DNA of 46,613 nucleotides, taken from Lactobacillaceae bacterium (GTDB taxonomy: Bacteria; Bacillota; Bacilli; Lactobacillales; Lactobacillaceae). The notes beneath the pieces are model-generated. The model saw only the letters and a program-made list of their open reading frames with translations. It ran no database searches and was not told the DNA's origin. The translations under genes and the position numbers were made by a program. Below, piece by piece: positions 22,465-30,545 of the stretch (the stretch's first letter is position 1; each line of letters opens with the position of its first letter). Location: NCBI GenBank assembly GCA_031289015.1, contig JAITQG010000060.1, positions 1 through 46,613 of the forward strand, given 5' to 3'.

Positions 22465-24621
22465 ATGCAAGCAACACAAACAGAAACTATGGTAACGAAG
22501 CGGTCGGGGGAAAAGGTAGCTTTTCGCCCTTATAAAGTTGAATTGGTTTTAGATTTACTACAAGTTAGCAAAACGGTCCGTGAAGTTGTCATGGAAGATG
22601 TTGTGGAGCTTGAGGATGTCAACAAATTAACCACGCAATTGATTTTTGATACCGTGCACTCACGGTTGCAAGAAGTGGCCCCTGGGTCTGCACAAGCTTA
22701 TTTAGATGTCCATGAAGACAATGAAAAAGCTTGGAATAAAGCCACTGATCCTGAAGCCAAATTGGCCGCGTTCACTTCACGTGATGATGACGTGATTCAT
22801 GAAAATGCCAATAAGGATTCACGTGTGTTCAATACGCAACGGGATTTGACGGCGGGGATGGTTGGTAAGTCGGTTGGGTTGCGGTTGTTGCCCCAAACGG
22901 TTGCCAAGGCCCACATGCGTGGTGATTTACACTGGCACGATTTGGATTACACACCATTGGCCCCAATGACCAATTGTTGTTTGGTTGATTTTGATTTCAT
23001 GTTGTCACACGGTTATCAAATGGGAAATGCCCAGGTTGAATCACCAAAGTCAATTGAAACCGCAACGGCTCAAATTGCCCAAATCATCGCCAACGTGGCC
23101 TCATCACAATATGGTGGCACATCAGCTAACCGGATTGATCAAGTGTTGGCCCCATTTGCGCGGATGAATTACAACAAGCATTTGGTTGAAGCCCAAGAAT
23201 GGGTGCCTGAAGATAAGCAAGAAGCATACGCACGTGAACGGACAAAGAAAGACATTTATGACGCGATGCAAGCGTTGGAATACGAAGTTAACACGTTGTC
23301 TTCATCACAAGGTCAAACCCCATTCGTAACGCTTGGTTTTGGTTTGGGTGAAGACTGGATTGAACGCGAAATTCAACGTTCAATTTTGGCCATTCGGATT
23401 AAGGGCTTAGGACCAGATCATCGCACGGCCATCTTCCCTAAGTTGGTCTTCACATTGAAGCGTGGGTTGAACTTGGACCCTGAAGATCCTAATTATGACA
23501 TCAAGCAAATGGCGATTGAATGTTCATCAAAGCGGATGTACCCTGACGTGTTGAATTACGACAAGTTGGTTGACATCACAGGTTCATTTAAAGCGCCAAT
23601 GGGGTGTCGTTCATTCTTGCATAGCTGGAAGGATGAAAATGGCGTTGAGGTTAACTCAGGCCGGATGAATTTGGGCGTAGTGACGCTCAATATCCCACGG
23701 ATTGCGATTCAAGCACATGGTGATAAAGATTTGTTCTGGCAAATTTTTGAAGATCGCTTGGAATTGTCAAAGAAGGCTTTGAAGATTAAGTTAGCGCGAA
23801 CTAAGGAAGCAATCCCTGAAAATGCGCCAATTCTCTATCAAAACGGTGGTTACGGCCGCAAGTTACAAGATGGTGAAAACGTTGATGAACTCTTCAAGGA
23901 CGGCCGCGCTACGATTTCATTGGGCTACATTGGCTTGTATGAAGTTGGGACGTTGTTCTATGGCCCAAACTGGGAAACAATTCCAGAAGCCCACGCATTC
24001 ACCGTTGATATTTTGAAGCGGTTGAATGCGGCATGTAAGGCATGGGAAGCTGAAGATGGTTATCATTACTCAGTTTACTCAACTCCCGCCGAATCATTGA
24101 CGGACAAGTTCTGTCATTTGGATAAGGAACGTTACGGCGAATTGACGGACGTGACGGACAAGGATTACTACACGAATTCATTCCACTATGATGTTCGTAA
24201 GCATCCTAACCCATTTGAAAAGTTGTTGTTTGAAAAGGATTATCCAAAGTACGCATCAGGTGGCTTTATTCATTACTGTGAATATCCAAACTTGCGCCAA
24301 AACCCCGCAGCCCTCGAATCAGTGTGGGATTTTGCTTATGATCATGTTGGTTATTTGGGCACGAACACGCCGATTGACAAGTGTTATGTCTGTGGCTTTG
24401 AAGGTGACTTTGAGCCAACTGCGCGTGGGTTCAAGTGTCCTGAATGTGGCAACCACGATCCAAAGCTCAGCGATGTCGTTAAGCGGACGTGTGGCTACCT
24501 TGGTAACCCACAACAACGGCCAATGATTCACGGTCGACACGTGGAAATTGCTTCACGTCAGAAGCATTTGCAGCCAGAGGAGGTGCAAGGTGGCGTACAA
24601 ATTAGCCTCTGGGATAACTAA
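22465..24621 (+). CDS. nrdD: Anaerobic (class III) ribonucleoside-triphosphate reductase
   Basis: NrdD makes deoxyribonucleotides without oxygen, using a glycyl radical. It starts with an ATP-cone (VTKRSGEKVAFRPYKVELVLDLL), then shows the active-site region MTNCCLVDFDF and MGCRSFLHSW. Near the end are two zinc-binding CxxC pairs (CYVCGFEGDF and KCPECGNHD) and the glycyl radical loop KRTCGYLGNP. ATG 22465 has AAGAGG eight bases upstream; the ATG at 22444 lies before that site. The resulting 718 residues fit the family. nrdG overlaps its end by 32 bases. Confidence 0.96.
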   Translation: MQATQTETMVTKRSGEKVAFRPYKVELVLDLLQVSKTVREVVMEDVVELEDVNKLTTQLIFDTVHSRLQEVAPGSAQAYLDVHEDNEKAWNKATDPEAKLAAFTSRDDDVIHENANKDSRVFNTQRDLTAGMVGKSVGLRLLPQTVAKAHMRGDLHWHDLDYTPLAPMTNCCLVDFDFMLSHGYQMGNAQVESPKSIETATAQIAQIIANVASSQYGGTSANRIDQVLAPFARMNYNKHLVEAQEWVPEDKQEAYARERTKKDIYDAMQALEYEVNTLSSSQGQTPFVTLGFGLGEDWIEREIQRSILAIRIKGLGPDHRTAIFPKLVFTLKRGLNLDPEDPNYDIKQMAIECSSKRMYPDVLNYDKLVDITGSFKAPMGCRSFLHSWKDENGVEVNSGRMNLGVVTLNIPRIAIQAHGDKDLFWQIFEDRLELSKKALKIKLARTKEAIPENAPILYQNGGYGRKLQDGENVDELFKDGRATISLGYIGLYEVGTLFYGPNWETIPEAHAFTVDILKRLNAACKAWEAEDGYHYSVYSTPAESLTDKFCHLDKERYGELTDVTDKDYYTNSFHYDVRKHPNPFEKLLFEKDYPKYASGGFIHYCEYPNLRQNPAALESVWDFAYDHVGYLGTNTPIDKCYVCGFEGDFEPTARGFKCPECGNHDPKLSDVVKRTCGYLGNPQQRPMIHGRHVEIASRQKHLQPEEVQGGVQISLWDN

Positions 24622-25255
24622 CCCAGACCCGCAAGAATGGAAGTCAGATGAACTTTCATTAAACATGGTGGCCGACTATAAGCCGTTTGTCATGGTTGAT
24701 GGGCCGGGTGTACGTTGTTCTTTGTATGTATCGGGCTGTAAGTTTTCATGCCCGGGTTGTTATAATGTTGTCGCCCAACAATTCCAATATGGGCAACCGT
24801 ATTCTGGTGAACTAGAAGAGCGCGTGATGGCCGATTTACGGCATGATTATGTGCAAGGCTTGACGTTATTGGGCGGTGAGCCATTCTTAAACACTGGGGT
24901 GACTTTAGCCTTAGCCAAACGCATCCGCGCTGAATTCGGGCGCAAGAAGGATATCTGGGCTTGGACGGGTTATACCTGGGAAGAGCTCTTGGAAGAAACG
25001 GCTGACAAAAAAGCCTTGTTACAAGAGATAGATGTCGTCGTTGACGGGCGCTTTGTGCAAGCGTTGATGGATTTGACCTTGCGTTTTCGGGGCTCAAGCA
25101 ATCAACGCATGATCGACGTCCAAGCTTCCTTGGCGGCGGGCGAGATTGTCTTATGGCAAGATGATTTCCAAGCCAAGATGGATGCTGGGACGAACGGCAC
25201 GAATGATAAAAATATTATGAGTCAAATGCGCGGTAGTGATATCGGTCGCAAGTGA
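24590..25255 (+). CDS. nrdG: Anaerobic ribonucleotide reductase-activating protein (radical SAM)
   Basis: NrdG uses a [4Fe-4S] cluster and S-adenosylmethionine to place the glycyl radical on NrdD. The cluster motif CKFSCPGC (Cx3Cx2C) follows MVDGPGVRCSLYVSG, and LLGGEPFLN and WAWTGYTWEEL are also typical. I chose GTG 24590 because AGGAGGT lies five bases upstream, and the product then reads VAYKLASG...NPDPQEWKSDEL as in relatives. The frame is open further back but overlaps nrdD deeply. It has about 20 extra C-terminal residues rich in Asn, Gly and Asp. Confidence 0.94.
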   Translation: MAYKLASGITNPDPQEWKSDELSLNMVADYKPFVMVDGPGVRCSLYVSGCKFSCPGCYNVVAQQFQYGQPYSGELEERVMADLRHDYVQGLTLLGGEPFLNTGVTLALAKRIRAEFGRKKDIWAWTGYTWEELLEETADKKALLQEIDVVVDGRFVQALMDLTLRFRGSSNQRMIDVQASLAAGEIVLWQDDFQAKMDAGTNGTNDKNIMSQMRGSDIGRK

Positions 25256-25295
25256 TGCTAGAAACTCAATACTCTATCTTGAAGAAGTGAAGCTG

Positions 25296-25871
25296 ATGGA
25301 AACAACATACATTGTTAAATCTGGAATCGATATTTTGCAGAGTTGCATTGGGCAAAAGATAAAATCAATTACTGCTGACGACTGGGATGGTTTTGATCGT
25401 AGCTATGGTGCTGTATTAGTTGAAATCGGTGAACAAGGAATTGTTATTGATAATGATTATCGAACTGTTAAATATTTGGATAGTATCGAAGAATTCACTG
25501 GATTTACTGTAATAAAATTGGCGAACCTTGATGAGTTTGAACCTTCAGTACTGGAAGAAAACCTGAAAACACAGAAGCTGGACGATGAAATATTAAGTAT
25601 TGAAATCGTTCGAGATGTAATCAATGTTGAATGGCTGCTTGATCGTCAAGCTGAACATTATATCGTTGATCAAGCGATAATTTTCAAGTTTGCAGAGTAT
25701 GAATGGCTGCTTGGATTGGATAGTACAATTACGCCGATGATTAGTATGCATTTTGGAAAAAACGTGAAAGCGTTCATCATTTCGACTGAAGATGTTATAT
25801 CGGAGTGGTCAGACGTTGAAAATAATGATTTTAACGTAACGGTTGAACGAACAGTAATGAATTTAAGTTGA
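25296..25871 (+). CDS. Hypothetical acidic protein, AT-rich
   Basis: A 191-residue cytosolic protein that I do not recognise. It has no signal peptide, membrane helix, cysteine motif or P-loop. Sequence is mixed alpha/beta with many Asp and Glu (DDWDGFDRSYGAVLVEIGEQG, VINVEWLLDRQAEHYIVDQA, ISEWSDVENNDFNVTVERTV). The DNA looks more AT-rich than nrdG before it and sufC after it, a sign of possible transfer shared with the ATPase gene that follows. ATG 25296 is chosen as the first start beyond nrdG; its ribosome-binding site (GAAG) is weak. A terminator separates it from the ATPase gene, so the two are not one transcript. Confidence 0.6.
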   Translation: METTYIVKSGIDILQSCIGQKIKSITADDWDGFDRSYGAVLVEIGEQGIVIDNDYRTVKYLDSIEEFTGFTVIKLANLDEFEPSVLEENLKTQKLDDEILSIEIVRDVINVEWLLDRQAEHYIVDQAIIFKFAEYEWLLGLDSTITPMISMHFGKNVKAFIISTEDVISEWSDVENNDFNVTVERTVMNLS

Positions 25872-25880
25872 AAATTTAAA

Positions 25881-25920
25881 AACTCAATGTCCCGGGCACG
25901 TAAGGGATGTTGAGTTTTTT
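25881..25920 (+). terminator. Terminator after the hypothetical gene
   Basis: AACTCAATGTCCC (25881-25893) pairs, with two wobbles, with GGGATGTTGAGTT (25904-25916), followed by Ts to 25920. Confidence 0.88.
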
Positions 25921-25932
25921 ATAATTAAACCA

Positions 25933-26042
25933 ATGCTAAAATGCTAAAAATGAACTGAATGCTAAAAACAAAAATGTAAAACGCCTATTTATTGGCGTTT
26001 ACAGCCGAATGCTAAAATGCTAAAATAAGGTTAAATGCTAAA
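25933..26042 (+). repeat. ATGCTAAA direct-repeat array upstream of ATPase gene 2
   Basis: Six exact ATGCTAAA copies start at 25933, 25941, 25959, 26009, 26017 and 26035. They form two triads with identical internal spacing (0, +8, +26), offset by 76 bp. The 8-base spacer inside the triads differs while its length is kept. Between the triads lies an inverted repeat, GTAAAACGCC (25976-25985) and GGCGTTTAC (25994-26002). The last copy runs into the ribosome-binding site AAAGGTGG (26041-26048). Nothing else in the window uses this unit. Confidence 0.93.
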
Positions 26043-26056
26043 AGGTGGTGATTGAC

Positions 26057-27184
26057 ATGGATAATCCGTTTACAATTAGCGTAGGGGAACCGCTTACGAT
26101 TTTTATTGGTCGAAAAGAATTAAGAGAACGAATTTTGGATGTGATATTATTTGGAAAAACTGAATTCCAAACGACTTTAATCAAAGGAGTGCGCGGTATC
26201 GGTAAAACGGTACTATCACGTGAAATTATCACAGAAGCTACCAAGCAAGGCGCCCATGGAATCTTTATTCCCGCGATGGATTTCGATAAATTGGAACCAG
26301 CTGTGTTGAATGGGCTAGCGCAATGGGTAGACGAGGTCACGCTAAGCAAAATCACCTTTAGCATTAATTTAGGCATTGTCAGTACTTCTTCTGAGTTCAC
26401 TGCATCATATGCTGCTAGAGGCGATTTATACACGGATGGAAAGAAACTTCTTGATGCACTTCATGCTAAGAACAAATGGATTATTATTGCGATCGATGAA
26501 GTTCAAGCACATGTTCAAGCAATTGCAGATTTTGTTGCAACATATCAACAATGGTTGGGTGATGGTTACAAGGTCATGTTAATTATGAATGGGGTCGCCG
26601 ATGAAATTGATGAATTGTTGACAAATAAATCTGTTACCTTTATGCGACGTGCTAAACAGGCTAAGTTAGTGTCATTAAATGACTTTGAAGAAATTGCAAA
26701 TGTATATCAAACAGCATTTAGCAAGAAAAATGTTGGACTGTCTATAGAAAAAGCTAAATACTTGGCCAAATTGTCAAAAGGCTATCCTTATGCGGTGCAA
26801 TTAATTGGCTATTTTTTGTGGGAACAAAGCAATTCTGGTCACGAGATTAGCAATGAACAAATTAATCAGGCACTTGTTAGTGTGAAAAGTTCGCTTAATA
26901 CAAACGTTTATCGGTTGATGTTGTCCACTAGAAGTCCACGAGATATTGATTTTTTAAAGGCGATGATTATCGATACCAAACAAGATACCGATATTGTCGA
27001 ATCATCTGCAGTTATTGAAAAACTTAATGCTGACAATTCATATTATAGTCAATATCGAAATCGTTTGATTGAAGCTGGATTAATTAAAAGCGTGGGCTAT
27101 GGAAAATTGGCTTTTGTCTTTCCGTGGTTTGATGAGTATTTATTGCGTGATGAATTACTTCCCGAAACGGAAGAATTTGCCTAA
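26057..27184 (+). CDS. P-loop ATPase (AAA/ATPase_2 type) with C-terminal winged helix, paralogue 2
   Basis: A 375-residue relative of the protein at 14051. The N terminus NPFTISVGEPLTIFIGRKEL parallels NPFSPQFGIAPTIFIGREVV. Walker A is GVRGIGKT (44-51), Walker B IIIAIDEVQ (D147-E148), and YQQWLGDGYKVMLIMNGVADEIDELL matches the other protein's YQQLVQDGYNVMLLMAGLPAPIEKIM. KGYPYAVQLIGYFLW matches QGYTYLVQLFGYNLW. The last about 90 residues (TRSPRDIDFLKAMI, YSQYRNRLIEAGLIKSVGYGKLAFVFPWF) form a winged helix quite different in sequence. ATG 26057 has GGTGG eight bases upstream; GTG 26045 is inside that site. The gene stands alone, behind its own ATGCTAAA array and ahead of a terminator. Confidence 0.85.
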   Translation: MDNPFTISVGEPLTIFIGRKELRERILDVILFGKTEFQTTLIKGVRGIGKTVLSREIITEATKQGAHGIFIPAMDFDKLEPAVLNGLAQWVDEVTLSKITFSINLGIVSTSSEFTASYAARGDLYTDGKKLLDALHAKNKWIIIAIDEVQAHVQAIADFVATYQQWLGDGYKVMLIMNGVADEIDELLTNKSVTFMRRAKQAKLVSLNDFEEIANVYQTAFSKKNVGLSIEKAKYLAKLSKGYPYAVQLIGYFLWEQSNSGHEISNEQINQALVSVKSSLNTNVYRLMLSTRSPRDIDFLKAMIIDTKQDTDIVESSAVIEKLNADNSYYSQYRNRLIEAGLIKSVGYGKLAFVFPWFDEYLLRDELLPETEEFA

Positions 27185-27195
27185 TTTCTGCATCC

Positions 27196-27237
27196 AGAGA
27201 TGGTCGTAAACACTTGTGATTACGGCTATCTCTTTTT
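27196..27237 (+). terminator. Terminator after ATPase gene 2
   Basis: AGAGAT (27196-27201) with CGTAA (27205-27209) pairs with TTACG (27220-27224) and ATCTCT (27228-27233), then T residues. Confidence 0.82.
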
Positions 27238-27328
27238 GTATGCGAGTTGTCTATTAATAATTCATATAATATCACCAGTTTTTTAGCTATAATAGAAATA
27301 CTAAACATAATGAAATGGGGCTTGGCTA

Positions 27329-28108
27329 ATGGGGGAACTAAAGATTGAAAACTTGCATGTCGCTGTTGATGGGCAAGAAATTCTAAAAGGCGTTAATTTG
27401 CTGGTCAAAACTGGCGAAATTCATGCCATCATGGGACCGAATGGCACGGGTAAATCAACGTTGTCACAAACCATCATGGGCCATCCAGCCTATACGGTGA
27501 CCGCTGGAACAATTAGTGTTGATGGGCAAGATTTGGCAGATCTGAGTGTCGATGAACGCGCTCGGGCTGGGTTGTTTTTGGCGATGCAATATCCTGTTGA
27601 AGTGCCCGGTGTGACCAATGCTGAATTTATGCGGGCGGCGATTAATGCGCGTCGAGCCGATGATCAACAAATTGGGGTGCTCGAATTTATCAATAAACTC
27701 ACCGCTAAGAGTGATTTCTTGGGGATGACGAGTGAGATGACGGATCGTTATTTGAACGAAGGCTTTTCGTGTGGTGAAAAAAAGCGTAATGAAATTTTGC
27801 AAATGATGATGATCGAACCAGAATATGGCATTTTAGATGAAATCGATTCTGGTTTGGATATTGATGCGCTCAAAGTTGTGGCCAAAGGGGTCAATGCCAT
27901 GCGGAGTGATGCGTTTGGCGTGTTGATGATTACGCATTATCAACGCTTGTTAGACTATATCGAACCTGATTTTGTCCATGTCATGATGGATGGGCAAATT
28001 GTTACGACGGGGGATGCAACACTGGCCAAGGAACTCGAAGCCGTGGGGTACGCTAAGTTACGTGATCAATTGGGCTTGGATATTAAGTTGACTGACGAGG
28101 AAGTGTAA
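27329..28108 (+). CDS. sufC: Fe-S cluster assembly ATPase SufC
   Basis: SufC is the ABC-type ATPase of the SufBCD scaffold that builds Fe-S clusters. Walker A is GPNGTGKSTLS (about 35-45). The SufC-specific stretches QYPVEVPGVTNAEFMR and DEIDSGLDIDALKVV are clear. The ABC signature reads FSCGEKKRNEI, with Cys where nearly all relatives I know have Gly (FSGGEKKRNE). Length 259 is normal. It opens a six-gene operon C-D-S-U-B-T with short gaps or overlaps. Two TATAAT sequences (27265, 27288) upstream could serve the promoter, but no well-spaced -35 was found. Confidence 0.95.
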   Translation: MGELKIENLHVAVDGQEILKGVNLLVKTGEIHAIMGPNGTGKSTLSQTIMGHPAYTVTAGTISVDGQDLADLSVDERARAGLFLAMQYPVEVPGVTNAEFMRAAINARRADDQQIGVLEFINKLTAKSDFLGMTSEMTDRYLNEGFSCGEKKRNEILQMMMIEPEYGILDEIDSGLDIDALKVVAKGVNAMRSDAFGVLMITHYQRLLDYIEPDFVHVMMDGQIVTTGDATLAKELEAVGYAKLRDQLGLDIKLTDEEV

Positions 28109-28109
28109 T

Positions 28110-28865
28110 ATGTCCGAATTAATTACCCAGACAATCGAGGCGGGCACGCATAAAGCAAGCACAACGGTAATTACGTTGCCACCATTAACGCCTGGACAAA
28201 CCCAGCTGACTGTTCAAATTACCGTCGCAGCAGATGTCCAAGCTAATTTAGTAGTCTTAGATCAACTAGCTACTACGGACTTGGATTTGACTGTCACAAT
28301 GGATGTGGCCCAAGCTAGTAGCGTGAATTTATTGGTGCTCAATGCTGGGCACGGGAACCGCCACGTTAAAGCGCAAGTGCATTTGAATGGTGAAGGGGCA
28401 CAGAGTAATCTGAACGTCGCTAGTGTCGCTCAAAGCCAGCAACAAATGCAATATGACACCCAAATGCATAATCAGGCGCGTCATACAATTGGCCACATTC
28501 AACAACGTGGCTTGGTGGCAGCCCATGGCCAACTCGATTTTAAGAGTGTCGGCCAGATTATTAAGGGTGCCGTTGGATCAGATGCACAACAAGCTTCACG
28601 TTTATTGATGCTAGCTGAGAGCGCCCAGGGCAATGTTGATCCGATTTTGTTAATTGATGAAAATGATGTGACGGCTGGGCATGCGGCTTCAGTTGGCCAA
28701 GTTAATCAAGGTCAAATGTATTATTTGTTGAGCCGCGGCTTGGATTTGCACCATGCTCAAAAGTTGGTCACCCGCGGGTTTATGCAGCCAGCCTTGGCGT
28801 TTTTACCCTTGGCTGAGCAACAAACGTATTTACAGGCCATTGAGGAGTTGATTGCCCATGAATAA
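28110..28865 (+). CDS. sufD: SufD, short form (core beta-helix domain)
   Basis: A 251-residue SufBD-family protein. SufD usually has about 400 or more residues in Firmicutes. Here the N-terminal helical domain is missing and the protein begins near the beta-helix core. The conserved C-terminal half is present: GLVAAHGQLDFKSVGQIIKGA, AQQASRLLMLAESAQGNVDPILLIDENDVTAGHAASVG and MYYLLSRGLDLHHAQKLVTRGFMQPAL. The reading frame is intact, and it begins one base after sufC, so this looks like a stable short form and not decay. It partners SufB and SufC in the scaffold. Confidence 0.88.
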   Translation: MSELITQTIEAGTHKASTTVITLPPLTPGQTQLTVQITVAADVQANLVVLDQLATTDLDLTVTMDVAQASSVNLLVLNAGHGNRHVKAQVHLNGEGAQSNLNVASVAQSQQQMQYDTQMHNQARHTIGHIQQRGLVAAHGQLDFKSVGQIIKGAVGSDAQQASRLLMLAESAQGNVDPILLIDENDVTAGHAASVGQVNQGQMYYLLSRGLDLHHAQKLVTRGFMQPALAFLPLAEQQTYLQAIEELIAHE

Positions 28866-30084
28866 AACTGAATTTGCGGCCTTGCGACGTGATTTTCCGA
28901 TTTTGGATCAACGCGTTAATGATGAACAATTGATTTATTTTGATAATGCCGCCACGACGCAAAAACCTAAAGTGGTGATTGATGCCATCAGAGATTATTA
29001 TTTACACGATAATGCCAATATTCATCGTGGGGTGCATACCTTATCAGAACGCGCCACAGATCATTATGAAGCGGCTCGGGATACAGTGGCTGACTTCATC
29101 AATGCCAACGAAGCAGCCGAGGTGATTTTCACCAAGGGTGCCACGGAAGGTTTGAATTGGTTGGCGATGGGGTTGAATGCGAGCTTGCAGTTAACCGCGG
29201 GGGATAAAATCCTAGTGTCCGTGCTCGAACACCATGCTAATTTACTCCCATGGCAACGCTTAAGTGTGCAAACTGGGGCGGAGTTAGTCCTAGTGGATAT
29301 CGACGCTAACGGTAATTTAGATTGGGCTGATTTTGACGCTAAATTGACAGCCAACACCAAGCTGGTAGCGTTGACGATGATGTCCAATGTCTTAGGGACG
29401 AGTGTAGATTTTGCGCGCGTAACTACAGCAGCTCATGCGGTTGGTGCAGTGGTGATTGCCGATGCGGCCCAAGCGATTGTACATGAAACTATCGATGTGC
29501 AAGCCCTTGATGTGGACGCTTTAGTTTTTTCGGGGCATAAGTTATATGCGCCGATGGGGACGGGTGTGTTGTATGGCAAGCGGGCCTTACTTGAAACCAT
29601 TGCGCCGATTGAAGTTGGCGGGGGCATTGTCAGTGAAGTGACGGCCACGACCGCAACGTTCAATGAATTGCCTTCACGCTTAGAGGCTGGGACGCCTGAT
29701 GTTGCCAGCGCAATTGGCTTGGCACGTGGGATTGAGTACTTGCAAGCTATTGGACTAGCTGAAATTAATACCTATGAACGAGCATTGACGGCCTATGCGT
29801 ATGCAAAAATGCAACAATTACCGGCATACACGATTTATGGGCAACCCGAAATTAGTATTATTTCCTTTAATTTAACCGGTACACATCCCCATGATGTGGC
29901 GACGGCGTTAGACCAACTTGGCATTGCGGTGCGGGCGGGGCATCATTGTGCGCAACCGTTGATGCAACGCCTTGGTGTCCAAGGAACCGTGCGGGCAAGT
30001 TTTGCCTTTTATAATACTTTTGAAGAAATCGATACATTTATCGCCGCCTTAATTGAGGTCAATGAATATTTTAATTTTAACTAG
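28858..30084 (+). CDS. sufS: Cysteine desulfurase SufS
   Basis: A PLP-dependent class V aminotransferase-fold enzyme of 408 residues that removes sulfur from L-cysteine for Fe-S assembly. Features are YFDNAATTQKPKVVIDA near the start, NIHRGVHTLSERAT, the PLP lysine in VFSGHKLYAPMGTGVLYG, and the persulfide-forming Cys in RAGHHCAQPLMQR, typical of group II (SufS). ATG 28858 overlaps the sufD stop and has GAGGAG about ten bases upstream. It hands sulfur to the adjacent SufU. Confidence 0.96.
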   Translation: MNKTEFAALRRDFPILDQRVNDEQLIYFDNAATTQKPKVVIDAIRDYYLHDNANIHRGVHTLSERATDHYEAARDTVADFINANEAAEVIFTKGATEGLNWLAMGLNASLQLTAGDKILVSVLEHHANLLPWQRLSVQTGAELVLVDIDANGNLDWADFDAKLTANTKLVALTMMSNVLGTSVDFARVTTAAHAVGAVVIADAAQAIVHETIDVQALDVDALVFSGHKLYAPMGTGVLYGKRALLETIAPIEVGGGIVSEVTATTATFNELPSRLEAGTPDVASAIGLARGIEYLQAIGLAEINTYERALTAYAYAKMQQLPAYTIYGQPEISIISFNLTGTHPHDVATALDQLGIAVRAGHHCAQPLMQRLGVQGTVRASFAFYNTFEEIDTFIAALIEVNEYFNFN

Positions 30085-30098
30085 AAAGGGGCACCACG

Positions 30099-30545
30099 AT
30101 GGCTTTATCAAAACTCGATAATTTATATCGGCAAATCATTTTAGAACACAATCGTTATCCACATCATCGTGGTGAATTAGCAGCCCCCACACTCACTAAA
30201 GCGGGCACGAATCCGAGTTGTGGTGATCAATTAACGGTGCAATTAGCCATTACTGATGATCAGATTAAAGATGTGGCCTGGCAAGGGGAAGGGTGTACGA
30301 TTAGCCAAGCCTCGACCTCGATGATGAGTGACTTGTTGCTAGGCAAAACTGTGGTGGAGGCCCAAGCAGCCTGTGCCGCCTTCTTTGCCATGGTGCAGGG
30401 GCTAGAAGCTGATGTGAAGGTGTTAGGGGATGCCCAAATTTTAGGCGGGGTGCAACAATTCCCCGCCCGCATTAAGTGTGCCACGCTTGCATGGCACACT
30501 GTCGATGACGCATTACAAGCATGGAAGGTGGACGCGCATGGCTGA
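30099..30545 (+). CDS. sufU: Zinc-dependent sulfur transferase SufU
   Basis: A 148-residue IscU/SufU-fold protein. The three conserved cysteines appear in [28 protein letters not shown] and [12 protein letters not shown]. SufU accepts persulfide sulfur from SufS and passes it to SufBCD. AGAAAGGGG lies before the ATG. The final eight bases overlap sufB. Confidence 0.95.
   Translation: MALSKLDNLYRQIILEHNRYPHHRGELAAPTLTKAGTNPSCGDQLTVQLAITDDQIKDVAWQGEGCTISQASTSMMSDLLLGKTVVEAQAACAAFFAMVQGLEADVKVLGDAQILGGVQQFPARIKCATLAWHTVDDALQAWKVDAHG

Noticed and set aside
25933..26042. Plasmid iterons or replication origin
   Set aside because: No rep, par or dnaA-like gene is present and the flanking genes are housekeeping operons. 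The iteron likeness is kept only as an analogy.
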